Under the pieces are notes generated by a model. It ran no database searches. It had not been told where the DNA came from and worked only from the letters and a program-made list of their open reading frames with translations. Shown one piece after another: positions 6,924 through 12,216 of a DNA stretch of 12,216 nt. This DNA comes from FW021-bin31 sp964467635 (lineage in GTDB: Bacteria > Bacteroidota > Bacteroidia > Chitinophagales > Chitinophagaceae): assembly GCA_964467635.1 (NCBI GenBank), contig CAYXRN010000099.1, positions 1 to 12,216 of the forward strand, given 5' to 3'. A program made the translations under genes and the position numbers. Each line of letters opens with the position of its first letter. The first letter of the stretch is position 1.

Positions 6924-8591
6924 ATGAGTACTTTTAGCCTGACCGCCAACTATATAGACATTTTCAAAGAAGAAATATTTCCTGCGACCATTACTGTAAG
7001 CGAAGAAAGAATAACGGCTATCCAAAAGAAAGACAATGTATCGGACAGCCGGCTTCCGTTTATTTTGCCGGGATTCATTGACGCGCATGTCCATATTGAA
7101 AGCTCCATGTTAGTACCTTCGGAGTTCGCCCGCCTGGCCAGTGTGCATGGGACGGTGGCGACCGTGTCAGATCCCCACGAGATCGCCAATGTGTTGGGAA
7201 TAAAAGGAATAGATTTTATGATAGAAAGTGGCCGACAAGTTCCTTTTAAATTCTTTTTTGGCGTACCTTCCTGTGTGCCGGCTACGCCTTTTGAAACAGC
7301 GGGTGCCACCATAGGCGCCGAAGATATTACCACATTGTTAAAAAGGGATGACCTCTATTATTTATCAGAAATGATGAATTTTCCCGGCGTGCTAAATAAG
7401 GCGGAAGAGGTCACTAGAAAAATTGAAGCAGCCCGGTCTTTAGGCAAGCCGGTGGATGGTCATGCACCGGGGCTGAAAGGAGAAGCAGCTCGAAAATATG
7501 CTGAGGCGGGGCATCCGGGAGCGGTAACGATCAGTACGGATCACGAATGTTTTTCTGCGGAAGAGGCCCTGGACAAGCTCCAATGCGGCATGAAGATCAT
7601 GATCAGAGAAGGCAGCGCCGCCCGTAATTTCGACGCTCTTATCGGCTTATTAAAGACCTACCCTGATCGTATGATGTTTTGCAGTGACGACAAGCATCCC
7701 GACAGCCTGGAAGCCGGTCATATCAACCAACTGGTAGTCAGGGCCCTGCGGCATGGTATTCCTTTGTTTCACGTTTTAAAAGCAGCCTGTCTCAATCCGG
7801 TCATCCATTATAACCTGCCGGTAGGCCTGCTGCGCAAAGATGATTTTGCAGACTTCATTGTAGTTAACAACCTAACCGATTTCACGATAGCCGCCACTTA
7901 TGTTAATGGTGTAAAAGTAGCTGAAGCCGGGCACACCGCTATTGCTTCAAAACCTGTACGTCCTATTAATCATTTCAACTGCCAGCCGAAGAAACCAGCG
8001 GATTTCCGCTTAAAGGACATGGAGCCAGGACGTCAAATAAAAGTAATAGAAGCGCTGAACGGACAACTCATTACCCCTATCTTTCACACAACCGGCGATA
8101 AGGAGCTCCTGCCGGATCTCCAAAAGGACATCCTAAAAATCACGGTAGTCAACCGCTACGAAGCGGCGCCACCCGCTGTGGCTCTTATCAAAAACTTCGG
8201 CCTTCGTCACGGCGCCATTGCTTCCTCCGTCGCCCACGACAGCCACAATATTATTGCCGTAGGCACCAGCGATGAAATGATTTGCCAAGCCGTAAACCTC
8301 CTGGTGGCGGAAAAAGGCGGCATTTGTGCCGTTGATGCTTCCGGAGAGAGTGTACTCCCCCTGCCTGTAGCAGGCCTTATGAGCGGAAGCAACGGCTATG
8401 GGGTAGCCAAAAAATATAAGGAACTCGACCACCTGGCCAAAGAAATGGGAAGTACACTGGACGCTCCGTTTATGACCCTTTCCTTCATGGCATTGCTGGT
8501 CATCCCTCACCTGAAGCTGAGTGATAAAGGATTATTCGATGGGGATAACTTCACCTTTACTTCCCTAACTGATTCAAAACAAGCGCCATAG
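6924..8591 (+). CDS. ade: adenine deaminase
   Basis: The 555-residue protein is a metal-dependent amidohydrolase of the Ade type, which hydrolyses adenine to hypoxanthine and ammonia in purine salvage, in the cytoplasm. The amidohydrolase motif DAHVHIESS holds H55 and H57. Other expected metal or active-site residues are E149 in LSEMMNFPGVL, H180 in DGHAPGLKG, H207 in STDHE, and the aspartates in CSDDKHPDSL (253-262). The C-terminal Ade-specific domain is complete, including VAHDSHNIIAVG (436-447) and SGSNGYG. The length agrees with bacterial adenine deaminases. The start ATG at 6924 gives a complete N-terminal beta-sandwich region, and no good alternative start is near. The gene diverges from padR, with the palindrome in between, and is followed after 104 bases by an unrelated cytochrome. 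The identification is strong; a specific ade paralogue cannot be excluded. Confidence 0.95.
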   Translation: MSTFSLTANYIDIFKEEIFPATITVSEERITAIQKKDNVSDSRLPFILPGFIDAHVHIESSMLVPSEFARLASVHGTVATVSDPHEIANVLGIKGIDFMIESGRQVPFKFFFGVPSCVPATPFETAGATIGAEDITTLLKRDDLYYLSEMMNFPGVLNKAEEVTRKIEAARSLGKPVDGHAPGLKGEAARKYAEAGHPGAVTISTDHECFSAEEALDKLQCGMKIMIREGSAARNFDALIGLLKTYPDRMMFCSDDKHPDSLEAGHINQLVVRALRHGIPLFHVLKAACLNPVIHYNLPVGLLRKDDFADFIVVNNLTDFTIAATYVNGVKVAEAGHTAIASKPVRPINHFNCQPKKPADFRLKDMEPGRQIKVIEALNGQLITPIFHTTGDKELLPDLQKDILKITVVNRYEAAPPAVALIKNFGLRHGAIASSVAHDSHNIIAVGTSDEMICQAVNLLVAEKGGICAVDASGESVLPLPVAGLMSGSNGYGVAKKYKELDHLAKEMGSTLDAPFMTLSFMALLVIPHLKLSDKGLFDGDNFTFTSLTDSKQAP

Positions 8592-8623
8592 CGCTATTCG
8601 ACCCCGTTAGGAGAAAAATTAAA

Positions 8624-8653
8624 TTTGTTATATTATATTAATCCTTATATTTA
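8624..8653 (+). promoter_or_regulatory. probable promoter of the cytochrome gene
   Basis: TTTG (8624-8627) is followed after 18 bases by TATATTTA (8646-8653), seven of eight matches to TAnnTTTG with a spacer one base short of the optimum. The leader to the ATG at 8696 would be about 35-40 bases. The spacer is very AT-rich and similar to the region before the gene at 9838. Confidence 0.5.
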
Positions 8654-8695
8654 CAACTGATATGCTGTAGCTTTTTAACCTTTACTGCTGCTGCC

Positions 8696-9691
8696 ATGCT
8701 CACTAAAACTTTAAAGATCCTTGGGATCGCCGCCGGCATCATCATTGTAGCGATTGCCAGCTTGCTTATTTATACCAAGGCGGGCCTACCCGATGTTGGG
8801 GCTGCTCCGGATATTCACGTCAGAGCCACGCCTGTCATGATCCGCCGCGGCGCATACCTGGCCAACCATGTAACCGTATGTATAGACTGCCATTCCAAAA
8901 GAGACTGGACCCGTTTCGCCGGCCCAGTTACACCGGGTACCGAAGGACAGGGCGGAGAACGTTTCGACCGACATATGGGGTTCCCGGGCATCTTCTATGC
9001 TAAAAACATCACACCAGCCAATCTGAAAGACTGGAGTGATGGAGAGATCTATCGGGTGATTACCACCGGAGTAACCAAGGAAGGCGAAGCGCTCTTTCCG
9101 GTAATGCCCTACCATTATTACGGCATGATGGATCCCCGGGATGTTACAGCCATTATTTCCTACCTACGCACCTTAAAACCTATAGCCCATACGGTACCGG
9201 AACGCACGATTGATTTTCCCATGAACTTTATCGTTAATACCATTCCTCAAAAAGCACATCCCATAAAACGCCCTCCGAAATCCGACACCCTTGCCTACGG
9301 CCATTACCTGGTCGAAATTGCCGGTTGCCAGGAATGCCACACCCAAAAAGTGAAGGGAAAACCGGTCGGCCCGCCTTTTGCCGGTGGATGGGCTTTTCAT
9401 ATGAAGGACGGCAGCATTGTACGAACTGCTAACCTGACGCCGGATCGGGCAACCGGTATCGGAAACTGGAGCCGTCAAGCCTTTATCGCGCGGTTTAAAG
9501 CCTATAGCGATAGCACGTATGCGGAATCAGCGTTACCACGCGGACAGATGCAAACACCTATGCCCTGGGTGGCTTTTTCCGGCATGGACAGCACGGATCT
9601 CGGGGCTATCTATGCCTACCTCCACAGTCTGAAGCCTGTAAAAAACAAGGTTGTTCGCTTCACGGCCCAGAAAGCGGTAGCGAAGAAGTGA
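8696..9691 (+). CDS. membrane-anchored di-haem cytochrome c
   Basis: The protein has 331 residues. An uncleaved-looking N-terminal hydrophobic helix (about 8-26) anchors or exports it, and the rest should face the periplasm. Two haem c attachment motifs are present, CIDCH (62-66) and CQECH (211-215), each heading a cytochrome c domain of about 120 residues. Likely distal methionine ligands are M137 in FPVMPYH and M289 in TPMPW. The two domains share the pattern of a GxYLxxxxxC lead-in, an NITPANLKDW or NLTPDRATGIGNWS segment, then the methionine and a YLRTLKP or YLHSLKP ending. The layout resembles the cytochrome subunits of periplasmic alcohol or sugar dehydrogenases, but no dehydrogenase gene lies next to it, so its electron donor is unknown. 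It has its own promoter-like element and is probably a single-gene transcript. Confidence 0.93.
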   Translation: MLTKTLKILGIAAGIIIVAIASLLIYTKAGLPDVGAAPDIHVRATPVMIRRGAYLANHVTVCIDCHSKRDWTRFAGPVTPGTEGQGGERFDRHMGFPGIFYAKNITPANLKDWSDGEIYRVITTGVTKEGEALFPVMPYHYYGMMDPRDVTAIISYLRTLKPIAHTVPERTIDFPMNFIVNTIPQKAHPIKRPPKSDTLAYGHYLVEIAGCQECHTQKVKGKPVGPPFAGGWAFHMKDGSIVRTANLTPDRATGIGNWSRQAFIARFKAYSDSTYAESALPRGQMQTPMPWVAFSGMDSTDLGAIYAYLHSLKPVKNKVVRFTAQKAVAKK

Positions 9692-9837
9692 ATAGGCGGC
9701 GCCCCGCGTCCAAAGGCCGCTGCTCCGTGCAAGCCATGCCAAAACGGCCCTTCTTTTCCCAGGAGCCACCTTAATGGTTTTTGGAGAAATTGTATTATAT
9801 TTAATCCTCAAATTTTTCAGCCCTTAACCGTTCGCCC

Positions 9838-10203
9838 ATGGAAGATACAACATGCATGGAATGTGGTTCCGTCATCCGGGGACGGACTGACAAAAAATTT
9901 TGCAATGACTATTGCCGGAACAGCTACCACAACCGGATGAAAAGTAAAGTGGGCGCTACCGTTAGAAAGATCAATAAGATCCTCAAAAATAATTACCAGA
10001 TACTACGGCATAAAGTACCTGCCGACAGCGGTAAAATAACGGTATCATTGAATGAGCTCCTCGCGGACGGTTTTAATTTCACCTACCATACTCATATTTA
10101 TACGACTAAAAAAGGGCATACTTACTATTTCTGCTATGAATACGGCTACATGAATCTCGGTCAGGAAAAGTATATCCTGGTGAAAAGAGAAGACCCTGCT
10201 TGA
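9838..10203 (+). CDS. small conserved protein with a four-cysteine zinc-binding motif
   Basis: The protein has 121 residues and no membrane segment. The N-terminus has CMECG (C6, C9) and FCNDYC (C22, C26), a CxxC-N12-CxxxC arrangement that should bind one zinc ion, with a basic helix (RNSYHNRMKSK) after it. A helical middle (about 40-65) leads into a C-terminal domain (about 70-115) rich in aromatic residues: FNFTYHTHIYTT, YYFCYEYGYM. I recall similar proteins with the same N-terminal zinc motif and the GFNF...Y...TYYFCYEYGY block in many Bacteroidota, always as hypothetical proteins. The function is unknown; a nucleic-acid or ribosome-related role is only a guess from the basic zinc motif. 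The stop TGA is followed at once by TAG, a tandem stop. It ends 19 bases from the convergent yidC. Confidence 0.88.
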   Translation: MEDTTCMECGSVIRGRTDKKFCNDYCRNSYHNRMKSKVGATVRKINKILKNNYQILRHKVPADSGKITVSLNELLADGFNFTYHTHIYTTKKGHTYYFCYEYGYMNLGQEKYILVKREDPA

Positions 10204-10222
10204 TAGCGTCTTTCTTATTCGT

Positions 10223-12136
10223 TTATCGTTGATTTCGCTGTTTAGCGGCGTCCTGCTGTCTTCGCTGCATTTCTTCCATCCGCTGCATCAGCTTGCTCTT
10301 TTGTGGCTTTTGTTTTCTTTTCGCCTGCAGCTGCGCATGGATCTTCTCATCATCAATGATAAACCTCTGAATGACGAACTGAATGATTAACGTAATCAGA
10401 TTGGAAATAAAATAATACAAGGTAAGCGCCGCAGCAAGACTGTTAAAGAACCCAAGGAAGAAAATGGGCATCATGTACGGCATGTACTTCATCATGGGAT
10501 TATCCTGTCCGCCCGGCATGGAGGTCATGTTTGTATTGAACAATGTCATGGCCAGACTGGTAGCCGTCATCAGGATAGTCAGCAAACTCACGTGATCCCC
10601 ATATAAAGGAATATGAAACGGCAAATGCAAAATGGAATCATACTTACTCAGATCATCGATCCAGAGGAAAGATTCGTGCCGGACCTGTATCGCGCTTTGG
10701 AACAAACAATACAAACCGGCGAATATCGGCAGTTGCAGCAGCAGCGGCAAACATCCGCCCAACGGGCTCACTCCCACCTGGCGGTACAGGTTCATCTGTG
10801 CCATGCTGAATTTTTGCTGGTCGCCTTTAAATTTCTTTTTCAGCTCATCCAACTCGGGTTTCAACGCCTTCATCTTAGCCTGGGACAAGTAACTCTTATA
10901 GGTCAGTGGCGAAATCAGCAGCCTGATCACAATGGTCATGAAAATAATCACAATTCCCCAATGGCCGTTGAAGATATTGCCTAAAAATACGAACAGCGGC
11001 AGGAAAAGCCATTTGTTGATGTACTTGGCAAAGGTATAAATGCCATAGCCCAGGGGCACCACATTCTCCAAGCCAATACCATAGGACTTCAACACATAAT
11101 ATTTGTTAGGCCCGTAATAGATCTGCATGGGAAAGCTGTAATGATCTGAAGGGGTATAGGGCAATTGAAAAGTCACATCGAGCCGGGCAATGTAGCCGAC
11201 ACTGTCTTCACTGACTTTGCTGTCGTAGGTTACTTTAGAAAAATCTTTACCTGTTGCAATAAAGGTGCGGTTAAAAAACTGCTGCTTAAAACTCAGCCAC
11301 TGAATGTCTTTGTCCAGCTCTTTTTCAGGATTGCGCTGCAAAGTCCAGTAATCCAACTCTTCATTGTTTACCCCGTAATAAACCTGGGTGTATTGTTTTT
11401 CAATATCGGCGTCCTGTTCCTGTTGACTAGCCTGCGCATTCCACTGAAGTTTCAAGGCGCTGTTAGCCGGGGATATCAGGCCTTGCAGGCCTACGGCCGT
11501 TAGGTCAAAGTCTAACATATATTCGTCCGGCCGGATGGTGTAGGTATATTGCAGATACCGCTCCGGGCTTCCGGCATACAAACGGTATTGCACTACTTGA
11601 GAACTATCAGGCAACAGCTTGTCGGTGACCAGCTCAAAATTAAGATCGCTGGTATTAATAAGTTTTTGATCGGTCGTCAAAAATTGTAAATTCAGGTCAT
11701 TGTATTGCTGACCCACCAGCATGAGGGGAGACTCATCATAGCTTTTATAGTCATGCAAGACCACCTTTTCCGGACGGGCACCTTTGGAGGTAAAGGTGAT
11801 ATTAAACAACCCGTTATCAACAACCATTTCTTTGGTTGCGGCACTCGCAGCCTTGGAAAACACCCCGTATTTACTTTGACTTGCAGCCAGCGTAAGGCTG
11901 TCGTTGCGCACCGCCGCCTTTGTTGTATCCTTCGCTAAACTGCTGTCTGCTGCCTTTGTACCGGCAGACACACCCAGGGAATCAGCTTTTCTTTGCTGAA
12001 CCAGCGCAATAGAATCTTCTTTCGCTTTCTTGGCTTTCAGATAGGCCTCCTGCGCATTTTGGTTGTATATAATGTAACCAATTAACAATGCCCCTAAAAT
12101 GACAAATCCAATCAGCGTATTTTTATCCGAATTCAT
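10223..12136 (-). CDS. yidC: membrane protein insertase YidC
   Basis: This 637-residue protein is a YidC/Oxa1/Alb3 insertase, which inserts and folds inner-membrane proteins alone or with the Sec translocon. The first membrane segment is at about 8-24, with a charged linker to about 100 and then the large extracytoplasmic domain (about 105-345) typical of Gram-negative YidC. The core insertase domain begins near 380: the positively charged groove residue is R405 in IVIRLLISPLTYKSY, followed by the cytoplasmic helical hairpin (about 420-450), and the later membrane segments are at about 458-480, 515-535 and 555-590. The C-terminal tail (about 600-637) is very basic and rich in Gln, Lys and Arg, suited to ribosome binding. 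The start MNSDKNTLIG at 12136 gives the expected short N-terminus. The promoter lies 57 bases upstream. In many Bacteroidota pyrG precedes yidC; here any such gene would be beyond the right edge. Confidence 0.97.
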   Translation of the reverse strand: MNSDKNTLIGFVILGALLIGYIIYNQNAQEAYLKAKKAKEDSIALVQQRKADSLGVSAGTKAADSSLAKDTTKAAVRNDSLTLAASQSKYGVFSKAASAATKEMVVDNGLFNITFTSKGARPEKVVLHDYKSYDESPLMLVGQQYNDLNLQFLTTDQKLINTSDLNFELVTDKLLPDSSQVVQYRLYAGSPERYLQYTYTIRPDEYMLDFDLTAVGLQGLISPANSALKLQWNAQASQQEQDADIEKQYTQVYYGVNNEELDYWTLQRNPEKELDKDIQWLSFKQQFFNRTFIATGKDFSKVTYDSKVSEDSVGYIARLDVTFQLPYTPSDHYSFPMQIYYGPNKYYVLKSYGIGLENVVPLGYGIYTFAKYINKWLFLPLFVFLGNIFNGHWGIVIIFMTIVIRLLISPLTYKSYLSQAKMKALKPELDELKKKFKGDQQKFSMAQMNLYRQVGVSPLGGCLPLLLQLPIFAGLYCLFQSAIQVRHESFLWIDDLSKYDSILHLPFHIPLYGDHVSLLTILMTATSLAMTLFNTNMTSMPGGQDNPMMKYMPYMMPIFFLGFFNSLAAALTLYYFISNLITLIIQFVIQRFIIDDEKIHAQLQAKRKQKPQKSKLMQRMEEMQRRQQDAAKQRNQR

Positions 12137-12192
12137 GAACAGTTTTTTGCGATAAATCCCTTAAAAAGCATTCAGGCTTTTCAATGAGGGTG

Positions 12193-12200
12193 CAAAGGTA
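12193..12200 (-). promoter_or_regulatory. yidC: -7 promoter element for yidC
   Basis: On the minus strand TACCTTTG fully matches TAnnTTTG and ends 56 bases before the yidC start. The matching -33 position, 19 bases further, would lie just outside the window, so only half of the promoter can be checked. Confidence 0.5.
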
Positions 12201-12216
12201 AACAAAAAAAGCTAGG

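Noticed and set aside
8582..8595. Small hairpin AGCGC-CATA-GCGCT at the end of ade
   Set aside because: The stem has only five pairs, overlaps the stop codon, and is not followed by a T-run, so it is not a convincing terminator.
9692..9770. GC-rich stretch after the cytochrome gene with possible GCGGC/GCCGC pairing
   Set aside because: The stem is short, alternatives compete, and no T-run follows; neither a terminator nor an RNA gene can be supported.
10204..10222. Possible shared terminator between the convergent zinc-motif gene and yidC
   Set aside because: Only a four-pair AGCG/CGCT stem with a long loop could be found, reaching into yidC.
10613..10984. 123-codon plus-strand frame within yidC
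   Set aside because: It is antisense to the conserved YidC core and has a Gln-rich, non-protein-like composition.
1..12216. A defence system, mobile element, CRISPR array or tRNA gene
   Set aside because: No transposase, integrase, nuclease or repeat-spacer pattern, and no cloverleaf-like sequence, was seen; the gene content is ordinary chromosomal core.

Overview
The window is a gene-dense stretch (11 protein genes, no RNA genes seen) of a Bacteroidota chromosome, most likely a member of the Chitinophagaceae or a close relative. The signs are the DUF4476, DUF2480 and PspC-PadR gene types, a YidC with a long N-terminal extracytoplasmic domain, the lack of strong Shine-Dalgarno sequences, and promoter elements matching the Bacteroidota housekeeping consensus TTTG-N19-TAnnTTTG. 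The family assignment is inferred from gene style and was not tested by a database search.

Left part (1-2330): a leftward unit in which a secreted DUF4476 protein gene is followed after 5 bases by truA (tRNA pseudouridine synthase A). A textbook promoter at 8-38 points left, out of the window, to an unseen gene. A divergent intergenic region of about 200 bases holds the promoter of the next, rightward group.

Middle left (2490-4515): a rightward NodB-type polysaccharide deacetylase, then a DUF2480 protein with its own promoter, overlapping by one base (TGATG) an unrecognised lipoprotein gene. The run ends in a probable terminator between convergent genes.

Centre (4543-6875): a leftward two-gene unit, padR plus a large membrane protein with two PspC domains. 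An imperfect palindrome is centred on the -33 element of its promoter and is probably the autoregulatory PadR operator. The unit looks like an envelope-stress or membrane-homeostasis module.

Right part (6912-12216): a rightward adenine deaminase (purine salvage), possibly with almost no 5' leader; a membrane-anchored di-haem cytochrome c; a small conserved protein with a four-cysteine zinc-binding motif; and, convergent with it, yidC (membrane protein insertase), whose promoter lies at the right edge.

Most of the window is ordinary core genome. No mobile element, CRISPR array, phage gene or defence system was seen. The points worth a second look are the internal duplication in the DUF2480 protein and its coupling to an unknown lipoprotein, the palindrome in the padR promoter, the short leader of ade, promoter elements that mimic TTG start codons in front of two genes, and a shared upstream block before the cytochrome and zinc-motif genes.
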